Positions 36,901 through 51,400 of a stretch of 64,000 bases of DNA are shown here, one piece after another. Source of the stretch: Apodospora peruviana (taxonomy: Eukaryota > Ascomycota > Sordariomycetes > Sordariales > Lasiosphaeriaceae); contig JAUEDM010000001.1 of the NCBI GenBank assembly GCA_033439685.1, positions 2,418,001 to 2,482,000 of the forward strand, read 5' to 3'. The first letter of the stretch is position 1, and every line of letters begins with the position of its first letter. The notes beneath the pieces were generated by a model that saw only the letters and a list, made by a program, of their open reading frames with translations, did no database searches and was not told where the DNA came from. The position numbers were made by a program, and so were the translations under genes.

Positions 36901-39900
36901 AAATCACATGTGCAGGTTGTCAAGCAGGTCTTCGCAGAGGAAGCAATAGCCAACAAACACCGTTCTGGCTATGCTACCTTCGTACCTAGCTTGCGATGCC
37001 CTGCAGCCCAGCTTAGGTGAAGTTGTGTCAAGGAAGGCAGGGTACGGGGTAGCAGTCGTCCACTTTAGCCGATCGGGAGTCCGAGAGACGGAATCTGGAG
37101 AACAAGCTAAATATCACCAGGTGTCGTCGAGAAGACCAGAAACAAAGACCCGGATAAGGCAACACGCTCATTCATGGCCGCCAAACCTTATTTACCTTGG
37201 TCTTCATCTTGATGATCCCCCATGTTTTTACCCCTCACCGCCGCGTCGTTCATGCGTACAGGACCTAGTAGTCGGTCCCGGGAACTGGTTCTTGTTCGCG
37301 TGATATTCCCCAGCCTGCCTATTTTCCGTGCTGGAGCTGAGCTGAAGAAAGCGCGCCGAGTTTCAAAAAGGTTCCTGCTCACGGTCTTTGATTGGACAGG
37401 AGAGCCTCTTGCACCAACTAAATCCCACACCCCGCGTTGTGTTGCGTTTGGTGCGTGCCAGCACACCAAGGGGGGCAGCTAAAAAAAGAGAGAGATCAAT
37501 CTAAACTGGGATTTTGAAGAGCTTACGATTGGCTGGCTCGCCCGGATTCATTACCCATTTCTCTCTTTACCTCTTGAGCTCTCGGTATGATCGGCAGGAG
37601 GGAATGGACCGCACGCAGGATGCCAGAACACACATATCTTGTTGCGGTCAGGTTAGGCGAGGCCAGCCTTCTCAGCTCGCGATACGAGGCAGATGAACCA
37701 TCTTGAATCTTGATATTTCTTGTCTAGTTTAGTCCATAGTTTGCAACAACTGGCGGAACGCGCTCCTTGCTTTCCTGAGTTCAAATTTCCAAGGTTGGCT
37801 GACGTTGGTTCTTGAAATGTTGCATTGAATGACACTTGTTAGCGCTGAGGCGCCTGGTAGCTGGAGGCCTGCGCCGTCGTCCCGGATCTGCGGGCGCCGT
37901 GGCTCGTCCGGACAGCCCGATATCACCAACAGCACCGCTTGATATTCGGGGGGGGGGCGCCGAAAGTGAGCTTTGATATGTGTCCAATGTTACGACTACA
38001 TACACAGCGACATTGGAGTTCCAAGTTTCAGACTTCAACAGCCTCTTTGAATATTACTGGTCTTATTGGAGTTCATGAAAGACCCCATCATCATTCTTCC
38101 CAGCCCCAGGCTTTCGGGGCCACGGGATTGTATGTACGGAATTGAGTCCGGAATACCTCATCATGTTAATATATAGTTGCTAAAAAGGTGAGATCACTAA
38201 CAGAGTGACTTTAAAACACCACATAGCCCCCCCATCTTCCGCACCGCGGGGTTCGAGTTCCTCGTCTGAGTGAGCACACAGCGCCTGACAACCAACCAAC
38301 TGCAAAACTGCGGCCACCTAGTCGGCCGTCACGTCGAAACGCGTTGTGCAAAGATGCGGTGAAGGGATCTTGCTGGAGATTTTGACGTGCTTAATTTCGA
38401 TTCACGCGACACGTTCGCGATTCATCAAACTAAATGTGAATCTTTTGCCCCGGCCTCACATTAAAACAGCTACCGAGATATCTTGTGGGGTAATGCAAAC
38501 CAGGAGAACTCCTGTAACCACTGTAATTACTTGTAACCCGGCCAACACTCTCAGATTGAACGCTTTTCTTCATATTAGGACTCCATAGTCATAGAAGAAG
38601 CGAGAAAATCGGGTTTCGTCCGGCAACTGCTATGACAAATGCAGCGGGATTCTCTCCTGGGTATTTCCCTTGTCGTCGGATCCAATGGGGTGGAGGAGAA
38701 GCCGAGGTGCCTGAACAATGACCACGAACCCGCTTTCACTCTGAGGTGCCCGACTCCCGAGGCCCGATGCATCATGCAACCCGCCGTGCCCGCCAGTGGA
38801 GAAATAGAAATGGGGGTTTTCCCTTATCTTCTTACTCCTTTCAATATCAGGGTCCATGCCATAGGCGGGGACACAAATGCTGTTACAGTACCAGGTAAAC
38901 CGGACCGGCATTGTTGTGTTGGATGTGGGAGGTTTTTTTCTTTTTTCTTTTCGTGCGGATGGAGTCAGCTGCGGCTACGACGGACGAGTAATGCTTGATG
39001 AGAGACTTAATGGAACGAAGAAAGAGCGATTGGATCTCAAATGGAATATGTGAAGGAAAATATCGATCAAATGATGAAGATGAAAATGCACAGCACACCC
39101 GAGTCCAAGATTTGTTCTGGAAGGCTTCTAGAAGCTTTCCGCAATCGGCGTGTGTGAATGGTGCTGTGGATGCAAGACAAAACAAGGCTGAGCTGAGGAA
39201 CCCCGAATGAGATGCCCACACTGCGCAAGGCTATTGAAAGTGCGGGGTGCAAGGTGGTGCGGAGTGGCCTCAAGAGCCTCAGGCCGCAGGTCGCAGCCCC
39301 GCCGGCTCGCAAGTGCATGTCAGCACGCTCCCGCCTGCCGGTTTGTGACAACTGACACAATGTGGTGCCAGCTGTTAGCGAAGCTTCAATTTCATTGAAT
39401 TTGACATGTACGGAAATCGAAAAAATTGCGCTCTACTAATCCATCTTAAAGAATTTCCGATTCAATGTAGTTCCTTGAGTTTTCAAAGAGGAAAAGACCC
39501 AGATGCCGGGCAAGGTGATGGAAAATACAGGGCAGCCAAGCAACCTAACCTCAAATGAGACTACCCACGAGAACCGAGTTTACCATTCGGCAGAGCAGTG
39601 CCACACTGAGATGCACGAATAGCGCCCGACTCCACATGCGTGCTGTGTGCGCATGGATATTAGGTACTGGCATATGTGTCTGCTGGTGAGTCTCCATCGG
39701 TTTGCATGTCAGGGAAACACCGTTACAAAAGACAGAGATCGTGAATTACTGTGAGGCCTCTTCCGCCGATCCAGACATCCATAGGTCAGTCAAGCCGGCT
39801 GGAGACCCTGATGAGCGCCAAATTGATGCCAAAGCCACGCACTCTATCTAGGCGAGATAAAACTCCCTATCTCGAGGCTTGAGCGCAGCGCAAAAAAAGA

Positions 39901-42900
39901 AGGTGAAAAAAGGCTTCATCATTAGCCGATTTGAATAGTGGCAAAAAAAAGGATAGGTGTTGTTCTCAAGCCGCTGCGGAGAGACAGCACGGACAGAACT
40001 TTGATGAATTGAGCAACTTGAAGCCTCTCAATAATACGGGAGCTACCCCTATATAATAACAAGATCTGGTCCCCCAACAGTTATACCCAACGACGGCTGG
40101 TCGATTTTACCAAATTTTCCCCTTCCCGCTCCTGGGTGACCCCGATCATCCAAAGTCTATTGCCAATACCATCGTCAATCGGAGACAGGGACAGGCGACA
40201 AAGACAGGTGCCGCTGAATCGTTTCCCCGGCTACTTGGACACGGAAACTCTCCTTTTCCAAACCTGGACCTGGACAAACCAAAATTTGTCTCGTACCGTA
40301 CCATACCAGTCCAGTGTTGGAAGACATAGTGTACACTAGAAACAAGGACGAGGTTCCTTACTCGGTGCTACGCTCGCTCTGTAAGGTGACATTGTGTAGT
40401 GACTAACGGCTCAGAATATGACCCGAGCTTCAGGGTCTCGTTTCGTTCAAGGAAACTCCATCGCTTATGATTCATCGATCGAGATGGATTCTTCGTTCTC
40501 GTTTACACTGAATTGGCTCCCAAACAGGAATCATCTGAAGAAAAAAAGAAAGAAAAAGCTCTCGATCCAAGTCCGGACACCTGGTATCCATACAGGACGG
40601 ATATGTTCCGTAGTCCAGAGACATCTACCTTGATTCACAGCTTCATCGCCGGCAAGGTCATGTCGTTGGAAGCTCAGAGTTTCTCCCTGGGCCGTTATTA
40701 CAGCTTTCCCTCCATATTCAAACATATATGAGCCGATCTTAGGGGGCCGAAAAAAGCAGGGGCGGGACACGGGAAGTCGAGCCCAAAGCACTGTACCATC
40801 AATCTCGAAACCGTGGAAAGATCCGACGGATTATCCTTCACCCAATGAGCTATTTGGGGGTTGCTTTCTTCTTCTCCCCACACAACGCGCTCGATTCCAA
40901 CAAACATGGTCTCTGTGTGTTTGGCATGCGCGAGCCGGCGCGACAGTGATGGTACCACATGGGGTTGCACAAGAGCAAAGGAATAAACATCCCTGAAAAT
41001 CTTCGAATCAGCCGTGCTTTTCCCCGCGACAGAACCAAAGAATTTCTGGCCGGGAAACGAAACCATCGTTCTTATGGTCGACCTGTTCTTTCGAGTTGTG
41101 GAGAGACCAGAATAAGGCCAGTGCTCCCGTCTCTACACGTGTATAGGGTGATGTGGTGATTGTGGTCCCATCGGTCTGGCCATTTGTCGACGACGACCGC
41201 TTCTACCGGCGTTTCACGATAAATGAAATCATGGGAGCCCCAGAAGAAAGAGGCGTTCACTGTCACATCTCACTATAACGGCAACCAACCGAAACCCAGC
41301 CTTTCGTTCTCTTTTTCTGCGGGGAAGGGTTTTGGTTGCCTTGCCTCATCAGCCAAGACTCGGTCAAGCCCCACAGGAAGGACACAGATCCCGGGCCAGG
41401 AAAAGAAGACTCCGGCATGCATCGCCCGGAGAATCGGGGATTCCGCCCCACCCTCCCGGAAAATTTGACGGAGGGCAAAGCCGCGCCGTCGCCCGGCCGT
41501 CCCGAACCGACTCAAGATATCTATCTGCACGCCATTCTGATTGAGCCATAGTAAATGCTCACGACCTTCCGCTTAGGGACCAGTTTTTGCACCAGATATA
41601 TTATTGTCTGAACTTGATGTTTCTTTCCTTCATCCGGTTCCGACCCGAGAAACCCGCCTCGAGCCGGCAGGACGGTTGTAACGCTTGGACAGCTGCACAA
41701 CTTGATGCGGCCGGCTGCAAGTTCGCTTGACCACGGCATCCCATTTATTACCCTCGTCCTCCTCTTTTGGTGTTCAGACAGTGCTCAGCCCTAGTGCCAG
41801 CGGCACATATGCATGTGCGCATGTGGGAGGTGGTGCCAAGCAAGAGCAACAACAGGCAGCATGTGTGCAAGGTGGAAGGTGGAAGGCGAAGTGAGGAGAA
41901 GACAAAGCCGAGTCCGACAAGGTGCTGCCACAGCCGCAGCCTCACACCCATGCTTCTCACATCTTCAAATGTACGTGATGCCACCTCATTTGAGAGAGAT
42001 ATCGTACCGAGTACGCACAGTACAGTCCCATAGGCGACGGCAACCATGAAGTTCTCAACGTTTCCATACCTGTGCGCAGATGGGTGGAAACAGTCGGGTC
42101 TTCCCCGAAGCGGCAAAGCAAGAGCCCATATCCAAGAAATATGGCACAGACATGAAAACAACCCAAGCCGGGCGGTCAGACATGCAACATCACCACACGT
42201 CCGCTTCGCGATCGTTCGCGACTGGAAGGATTCAATTGACCAATGGAGGGGCGGAAAGATCTTTAAAGATGCGTCGACAAGGATCACGCGAAAGATTCGC
42301 GCGCTGAGGTCTGAATGAGCTGCAGAAGCGCGGTACGGTCCATTAGATTGGAGATTTCGCGCTTTTCTCCTCTCAATGGAACATATTCATCAGGTTTGCT
42401 GCAAGCTGTCTGCAGCTCATACAATGACGCGTCTCTGCAGCACTTGAGGTTTGGCACGTTTTCCAAAACGGGTCATTAAAGCTGTTTTGGCGCCTGGAAC
42501 TCAGTGACCCTGGAACCTCTTGAGCAGCTGAAATACCGAGAAAGAGGAAGGCTGGGAAGCGGGCCGGAAGAGGCAACTTGAGAGAATTGAACCTTGGTTG
42601 ACGATATCCGTAACCCGTAACCCCTAAGTCTAGACTTAAAGGATCTCTTCTCACCAAACCATGTCATTAAGATAGGTGCAACCTGGATGCTCACGACCTC
42701 CAAGCCTCGGCCGAGTTGTGTCCTTTTTGCCTGTCACTCCCGCCTGTTTCCAATTGAGTCGGAACTGGGAAGGGGGCGGAGCCAGTCGTCCCTTCCCCGT
42801 CTTTGCCGTCGCAGCTTTCTCCATTGGCCTCCAACCGAAACGGGACGGCAAGAGGATTCGCGAGGATTGCATTTGCTTTTTCCCCTCTTTCAAAGGCTTC

Positions 42901-45404
42901 CCATTTACCGGGAAAGAGCAAGCCAAAGCGTGCCATCCACCGGAGAGTTTCCAACATGCAACGTGGAAACTTGAATGTTGCTCACTTGACCAATTCCCTC
43001 CCTGGTCCATGTTCGGTCCCGTTCTCATACCGTACGAGACCGCAAGCTGGCTACCGACTCCGAAGTTGTGTTAGTGCTGAGTCCCTCCACGGGCGCCGCC
43101 GTCTATGCCCTGGCCGGGAACTGGCCGGGGACGAATGATGAATGATAGAGTCGGCCAGACCTGGCGCTTGAAGTTGCCCGCTGCACTGTCTCGAACCCCC
43201 TCCACCAAGGTCCAACTCATGCAAGCTGCAAATACCTCTTCACCAACAGAGCACATCTTTGTCGCCTGACTCTATTTTATGGATCCTTTGACGATTCGAC
43301 TGGCGTCTCCGAGTAGAAGAATCCAAGGCAAACACGGCCGCAGTCATCTGCGCCGAGCACGCCACACAGGAGCATCTTGAACTTTGCCCCCGGCATCAGA
43401 GCTCCATTGGTCGACCATTGCAGCGGGGAACCTAAAGGAAAGACCTCACGTCCTCAACAGGGACGTCGAACCAAGCGGGCCAAGCCCCTTGGAAGGAGGA
43501 CACCGGCCATATATTTGCGCAGGCGCATTGGATCCCGTCGTTGCATCTCTCCTGACCAAGCAATGCCAATTCAAGGCCATCATTAGACAGGAGGCGATTT
43601 AGCTTGGGGTAGCGTCCCCGTAAGCCCGAAGTCTTGATCCTCCAACTGCAACAGGCCCAGGCGATCGCTTGCCCCGCGAACTTGTGCAAGGCATAGCACA
43701 GCAAGCATTTGCTGATGACGTTGTACCTACAGTACGAAACCCCACAGGCCATTGAAGCTTGGGTCAGGAGAATGGGGAGGGATCCATTCACCATGTCGCC
43801 GCCGCCGCTGCTTGACCGTTGAATGGGGCTGAGAAGGCCATTACTGTCAACGCTTGCCGGAGCGTTCACAAACACCATGCCCGGAACCAAGAGGTTGGTG
43901 GCCACAGTCCGCCAGAAGCCACTGTCACCCCCGGCCGCGCCTAAGTATAGCCTCTCCCGGGGCCCCGCGCGCAATCTCGTCAAAAGCAATATTTTCACCG
44001 GGGTTTAAGCGCAATGATCGCAATGATAAGGCTGATCGGCCAAACCATCAGAGCGAAGGCCGGGGCCCCGGTACGATCCAAGTGCTGGCTGGCTGGCCAC
44101 TTGCTGCATTGGGAAACAAACTCAAAATGAATTGGACAAGGTTTCGCGTCTCGTTGCAAATTCAGCCAACCAGAGACGAGAGAAATGCGAGATCAATCAA
44201 AGAAACGTCTCCATCGCGATCTCCTTTTGACAGGTTTCTTGATCCGGATCGTGGGCTGGAGAAGACTTTCCTGAGATAGGTTATCCCTTGCCACCAAGAT
44301 TAGTCAATCGTGTAGGCAGGTACGCCGCTCGTTGGATACTCAATCTTGGGTCGACACGCTCTGGCGGCTGGCATTGGTCGATCAACGGTATATCAGACCT
44401 ATGATATCAAAGCCACCCAAATCTCTTCTTCTTACATGACCGCTCCCAGTCAGGTGGGAAAGCTGAAGGAGCTCCTCCAAACGAACGCGACGTTGCGTGG
44501 TGGTTGTGTGGGGGGGGAGAGAAACAGCCGCCGCCCCCTTTTGCGTGCAGCTTCTATCCATTGGGTGTAATCCGTACCCAACAAGCCGTCTACGCGAGAA
44601 GATTATAAACTATGCGTGGTATGTTGGTGGTTGTATAAGCATATTCATTGAAAATGACCCAATGAAATATACAGTTAATCGGGAGCATTGCAAGTGTAAC
44701 CCAGGTTCTCGAATCCTGACAGAAGGCCAAAAAGTTATCTTGGTGGGTATCTTTGTGGGTATCTTGGTTATTTAAGGAGATAGGAATCTGGAGTCTAAGA
44801 TTGACTGAATGAATCTATTAACGCACGCTTCAAGTTCTCTATCTTGTTCCCGCGAGACAAGCCCGATTGATGGATATAACCAAGTCACCACCTCTGTTAC
44901 ATAAAAGCAGGTGACAAAGACCTGCCTGGTTGCCCGAACACACGCGTGTATACCATATAGATTCTCTCTCTGGCAAGCAGCACAGAGATAATTCATGCCT
45001 CGTTCGTGGGTTGTGGTGAACAACATCCACCGTCTTTGATAAGCCTCCTCGCACATTCTCTAGACTTTTCTTTTCCTTATAACCACCCATCAAACACCAG
45101 GTCCAGAGTCTTCTTATGCCGAACCATCCGTCCGAGCTTCCTCGATGAGTGATGACGGTGACGGAATAATACGATTATCCGAATCGAACCTCGTTCATCA
45201 CACAAATCCGGATACATGTTGTGTACGGACGTAAAGACGTAACCCCTAAAACAGGACAGAGCCATCATGACAATGCAATATCGTATCTAGGTATCTTCAG
45301 GAACAAAAGAAATACAAACGAAAAAATGCCAGACCGCCCCGTGTCCCGAAATGCAACATCAATGATTATCATATAAAGCAACAACACCTCGACGACCGCC
45401 GGAC

Positions 45405-48400
45405 TTAGACATCACCCTCGAACCTAGTCCTAGGAGTTCCGGGGGTGAGCGGGCCGTAATGGCCGGGGGGTCCAAAAAGATGCCAGCAGTTGGGAGCTTG
45501 TAGGATGTATCTAGTAGTAAAGTCTCGTAAGTTCACTATTTTCATGCTGTCCAGAGGTGAAAAGGACCAAACCATACCTTGCCATAGCCTCCCTAAACCG
45601 GGACTTATACTCCTTTGGGCTCGTCACCGTCGGCTTGTTACGGCCACCACCCGCAAACCCGCGGTCCTTGATCCAGCTCTCGAGCCGCTTATCCCACGTG
45701 TACGTGCGGATGCAGTCAATGATCCCGACGACGAGCTCCTTCCTACCCTCGTCCACCGCGATCATGAGAGAATAGTCCATCACGTCCTGGCGCGCCAGGA
45801 ACAGCGTATCGTTCCAGACCGAGGCGCGCAGCACACGCTTGGAGTGCTCGCGGGCAAAGAGCGGCGACTCGTAGATGTACTCGACCATGTTCTCGTCCAG
45901 CAACACCTCGTTCTGCTCGCCCGTCGACTGGATCTTGCGGTTCCGCATCGAGCCCTTCAGATCAAAGGTCCGGCTCGGTGTCCGATCATAAAACAGATTC
46001 TCCATCACCAGCAGGTCGAGCTTCATCTCGGTGTTTGTGACCGGGTTCTTGATTATGACCTGGAAGAACCCGAACATCTTCGCAATGACCGACGGAAGAT
46101 CGTGAAACAGAGCCTCGGTCATAAGGGTGAAGTATTGAGGGGCGAACTCAAGAAACGCCGAGGTCTCAACGGGAGAGAGCGATTTCATGACAAACCTGTC
46201 ATCCAGCGTCTTGAGGAAGACAGACTTGGTCTTGCCACCCTTGGAATCCCATTTCAAGCATCGAGAGAGAGACTCGACGAAGCGGTCACCGACCCCACAT
46301 TTTTGGCGCAGGGCATCGAACTGTTCGGCATAAAGAATTTTGCACGTCATCCTGGCCGAACCATCGGTGAACTGGTATTTTAAGTGCGTCCAGGTGCGTC
46401 TTACCAAGGTCTTCTCGAGCTCCTTATCATGAGTTGCGCTGTTCCTTGCAACTGGGGCTGCTTGCGACACCTTCATCTCCAGGCCATCGCTGCTATCATC
46501 CGTATCACGTTGGTTGGGCACCTGCCATTTGCGCCCAAGTTCGATTAGTTTAAGCTTGTAGTCTTTGAAGCTCAGGGCGAAGGCAATGAGAGAGCTCGGC
46601 TCGTCCTCCCTCACAACCACATCAGAGTCGAGGAAAAGGTGATCGGTCGGGTTGTAAGGGTAATCTAGTGGGGACCAGCTGCTGGCAGAGCGCTCGGCCC
46701 AGAAGTTCGTCAACATTGTCATGAGGCTCTTTTTCTGGTGTTTCGGTAGCTCTTCCGGGATATCCTCGCTCGGCTCAAGCGATTCGGCAATCTCCTTGGC
46801 ATCCGGAAGGATGTCGTCAAGCGTAAGGGAGGATTGATCGGCGTCGCTCCCTGCATCCTCCTCCTCAGATCCCGCATGGCTTTCGCGGCGATTCTCGTCC
46901 GTTTCCGCCTCCGTAGTCGCCTCGGCACTTTGAGAGGTTTGTGAAGGAGGCTCTGGTCCGGGTTCCTTTGCTACGGAATCATCCGGCATCTCGTGCGGCG
47001 CATTCGTGACATCGGCAGATTTCTTGTCCCTAGACTCTCTGTCCAGAAGGTTGTCGTTATCCGGGCCGGGTTCGTGTTCGTGAACGGCCTCATCAACATC
47101 TTCATAGACTTCTACTATAGCCTTGGTGGAAGTACGCGGTAGAAATGCACGACTGTGCGGCATCTTGGCCGCACGCTGTTTACGGTCCCTCATCCTCTCC
47201 TTCTCAAACTCTCGGCTCAGTTGCTCAAAGTGGCGTGCAAGGGTCGAGACCTTTGACTCCCTCTTGTGGACATATCGCGGGATCCCAGAGGACCCAGCTT
47301 TACGATGATTCTTTAACACCCCAAGTCCAATACGATCAGTGAACTTCTTCTCTCCCTTCCCCGAGCTGTCAACATGAGCTCTATGGCTATCACTAGGGTC
47401 CTGCTGGGCCTTCTGCTCTTTCAGAAGAAGCTTCCCGATAGCAGATTGCGTTCTTGGCAATGTGCCAGTGGGTTGCGATATGGCCCTGACGATCGGAGGT
47501 GAGACGGTCAAGCCAGCCCGCCGGGATGAAGTACGGTCGGGAACGGGTCGCGGTCCATCGGCGATACTCTGCTCACCACTCTGTTCTCGACGTAACTGCT
47601 CCACCTTCTCAGTTAATGTCATCTCGGGAACGAGAGCAGAGGCATCGACCGGCCGTGAAAGTAGAGGAGTAGCAAGCGGCGTCGATGTGGCACCGGTCGG
47701 CGGTTCACTAGGCATTTTGCTCGTTTCTATATCAGAAGCCTCCGAGAGAGCCAATGTGTTCCTTGACAAGTTGGACGTCTCAGGGGCTGCTAGATCAAGT
47801 GGCTCCACTCTGTCCAGGATAATGTCGGCCTGTTGCGCCGCTGCGCCGTCCTGGACCAACGGCATAGGCTCCGCCGAGGTAGACGAGGGGGTTGGTGGCA
47901 CCGTACTCGAGCCGCTCTGGGAAGTTTGGGATGGTCTCTCTTCAAGTTCGGAGGTATTGCTCTGGCTCGCTGCAGGCGTCATTTTCTCATCATACTCGGA
48001 GCCAACCGATGTGGTACCATCGCTACCTGGCAGAGACTCTTTCGACTCGTTGTCCGTGAAAATCTTCTTCAGCTGGATTATAGTCAACTGCCGGACATCT
48101 TTGTCTGAAAGAAAATCCGCCTCAAACTTGGAAAATGCGGCGTCCCAGTCGGATACTTTCCTGAGCATTTCCCGAATAACGGCATTAAACGGGATGACCT
48201 CGTAGTACTTCGAGTTCATGTAAGCCTCTTGCAGGCTACGAATCCACCCAAGCTGGTCATCCTGGGCCTTTTTAGTCAATCTCTCGAGTTCGGCTCTGCA
48301 TAGCTCAGCCTTTTCCGGCAAGACGCTGTCAATCCTGATGCCCTTTAGCCTGGCCTTGACCGATGCCATGTAGCGGTTCCAACGAGCCTCAGCCTTGGTG

Positions 48401-51400
48401 AAGATCTCATTCTTCAGCTTCAGGTCACGGTCCACCTTCCAGGTGATCCTCGACCGAGGAACAATGACCTCGTAGAGGTCGATCGGGTCATGGTGCACAC
48501 TGACTGCGATGTCACCATATAAGTAGTAAAAGAAGCGAACGTGATCCTTCTGGTGATCGTGCGGGCACCCGGTTTGCGGATTGAGTTTGAGGCCTTTACT
48601 CCAAAATGAGAGCTCGAGGTATTTGCCGAAAGAGTATTTCCAAGTGCTGACCGACATGGGCATAAGACCAAAATGCCGTTTGCAGAGCTTGCAGTAATTC
48701 CACATGCAAATACCTGTCCCTTCGTTATCGCCATCCTCTTGGGGCTTCTCAGGGAAGTTTTCTGGCCACACTGCTGAGTTCTCCACAATGACCGTAACAC
48801 GTGCATCATCGTGGACGTATGTTCGATGATGTTCAGACATCTTTCGGTCACAACCATTCGAGTGACAGATTGACTCGGCGTTTTCGCAGATTTCTTCGAT
48901 GTACTGGCCCAATGTAACATCCGGATCCAGGGTGCCACTCGTGTCGGGATGCTCGTTGTAGAACTCATAAGCAACCAAGTCGGGCTCCTCACATGGTATC
49001 TTAGTGGCAGTGCATGTGACAGAGTACAGTACAACAATACTCTGATGCGAGTAGGGGTCGAACAGATCAGGGCCTTGAATGTAATTCTCCCACTGCCTCG
49101 TCTGTGTCTGGTAGTTGTGCAAAGCTTTGTCGTACTCGGCGTCGTGGACTGCATGTAGGATCTCCATGACTTGTCTTGGGGCCTTTTGGCCAATTTCGTG
49201 AACCATTTCAGGTTTGATGAGCTGGAAGCGCTGGAGCCACGTCTTCTCGCTCTCGCCGTCATCCTCCACGATGTCCTGATCACGCAGGCGCTTCAGATGG
49301 ACCAGTCGCCTCTCCTGCTCTCGAGCTTTCATCAAAAGGTAAGGCTGTGTGAACTTGACAAATGGTGAGGCGGATAGAATTCTGGTTTCGTATTTTGCTA
49401 CCATGTCGCTGTAAAACGTGGGCATCGGCACATCCTCTGGCACCGGAGTGTCTTGAGAATCGTGAGAGTGAGACTCATGGAGAGATATCAGCTTCTTCGT
49501 CTGCTCGGCTGTAGTAGTTAGCTCTTGATCGACTTTTGGTGGTGTTGCGGCGTCTATGATTGCATTGTCGCTCGACTGCGTAGTATGCTCGCTCTCCGTA
49601 CTCTGACTCGTTACAATAACCGCAGGACTGCTGTTGGCTTGGTTGGGCTCACCCGCCAGCGGCAGCAAAAGGCTGTTATCAGTTTGCTGCCTGGAACTAG
49701 CTGGCGTACATGCTTCGAGCTCCGGAGGAACGTGTACAAACTCGTCACGCATTAAGCATGACTCCAACTTCAAATTGTACACAACGTAGACCATAAACTC
49801 GGTGATTTTCTTCATGCGGGCCAGAATATCGATTGAAGCGCCACGAAGAGCAATGGTACATCCGCGGTCCTTGGGACAGCCAGCAATGAAGATGTAGGTT
49901 TTCTTCTTGCCCTTAAAACCATTGTTCACATATGTCTTCACCTCAAAGCTCTGACTCGTGCCCACGCGTGCACCCAAACTGAGCATGTCCATAGACGAGA
50001 TGATTGGCATGTTGGCTATCCTCGACACTGCTTCGATGACGGAAGGTTTGACGTTATATACGACCGCAATATTTGCCTCGGACAAATACTGTAGGGCCAC
50101 ACCGGCAATGCTCTTCTCAAGTAGCAATACATGGGGTTCGAGATTGAGAATTCGGTTAACCACCATTCTCAAGTATTCCTTCTCCTGTTCAATGACAGGC
50201 TGCAAGCTCATAAAATGCTGCTCTGGGTGCCGCTGATATTCAATTGGAAATGTGATGATGACAATCTTTGGGTTATGGATCTTGCGTGGCATGCTCTTGA
50301 GGGCCAAGTTCTTGGTGAAAACAACTCCGTGAACATAAGCAGTGTCACTGGGTTTGCCTCCGGGGATCTTCTTCAACTTGACCCAGTGGCGGATATCCAT
50401 GTCATCCCCGTTACGAATATCTGGGTCGACGTCATCGGCACACTTGTCGAGGATGGGGATAAGAGCCTTTTCCCAGGCCGAGGGGTTGGGAATCTCGTCA
50501 TCGGCTAACAGCTGCCGGAATAGCTTCTTGACGTGCTGTAGACTCGTAGGATTCAGACCGCCTTCGGAGGATTTTCCGTCGCGAAAGGACTCGCTCCTCG
50601 TAAGTGAAGAGGTCTCTCCCACACCCGGGTTATCGAAAGCGGACAGGGTCTCCGCAGAGACCGAGGGTCCTTTGAAGATGCCGGATTTCGGTCGTGGAGA
50701 TCGTAAATGATGGACACTAGCACTCGCAATGCTGAGATTTCTTCGCCTGGCTGGTCGTGTATGGATTGACAAGTGTGGCAGTCCTGCAACATCCTCATGA
50801 CCACGGCTCGTATAACTGAGCCCACTGGTGCTTTTCTCACCGTGGCGAAATCTATGCTTTCTCCCTGTACTAAGATACTGGCCAAAACTAGATCTGTCAG
50901 GGTCCAGGCTCGATGGCTGTATATCATTGCTATTGAGAGTAGCGAAGATGCTCATCTGTTCATCCCCGCTGGACTCATCAGACATGTACGCAGCGAGCTC
51001 TGGATCAATGATATTATCGTCATGAAAGGCATTAAGCTTAGACTTCTTCCCAAGCTCATCATGTACTGGCTTGCGAAATGGTGCTCTATCCTCTGCTGTG
51101 GCCTTGAATCTCGTTAGGAAGTTGTGCTTAGAATGGTGCCTACGGTGTCCTGAGGACTGTGGCCGGGTCGACCCGAGCGACTTGAGCGACCGGGAGGAGC
51201 TCGGACGACTGAGGAGCTGTGGCATATCGATCTCCAAGACAGCAGAGTGCCGGTTACTGTCCCCAACGCGCCGCGTGACTGGAATCGCCATCATGGGTGT
51301 GGTGGCGGATCTGGTGTCATCTGTCTGTTCTGTTCTCTCTGATATACTCATTTCGTCATCAGCCCTTGGCTTGCTGACAACCACCTGAGCCTTGGATTGG

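Larger units (their letters stand above)
31451..45404. other. Large gene-free region
   Basis: About 14 kb (15.6 kb with the preceding cyclin upstream part) in which no frame on either strand shows domains, sensible composition or splice partners. The largest chance frames are 31607-32272 (minus), 33168-33731 (plus), 41748-42287 (minus) and 43432-43998 (minus). Base composition stays mixed, so it is not an obvious RIP-mutated AT-rich block. Seen inside: a polypurine tract at 31455-31565; pyrimidine-rich DNA at 32165-32270; TACGGAGTA words (32786, 33319); a hairpin at 33918-33951; a G9 run at about 37949; and a CCGTAACCCGTAACC block at 42609-42623. The right end carries the FAB1 3' UTR. Confidence 0.5.

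Noticed and set aside
41748..42287. 179-codon minus-strand frame with a leucine run
   Set aside because: Hydrophobic by chance from a repeated CAACAG-type stretch; no signal peptide or family pattern.
43432..43998. 188-codon minus-strand frame
   Set aside because: No motif and overlapping equally long frames on the other strand.
44701..44719. T-arm-like CAGGTTCTCGAATCCTG
   Set aside because: The loop is too long for a tRNA T-loop and no acceptor or D arm is present.
45181..45190. tRNA B-box-like GGTTCGATTC on the minus strand
   Set aside because: The flanking bases do not form a T-stem and no A box or cloverleaf can be drawn.
45490..46383. 297-codon plus-strand frame
   Set aside because: Antisense shadow of the FAB1 kinase domain.
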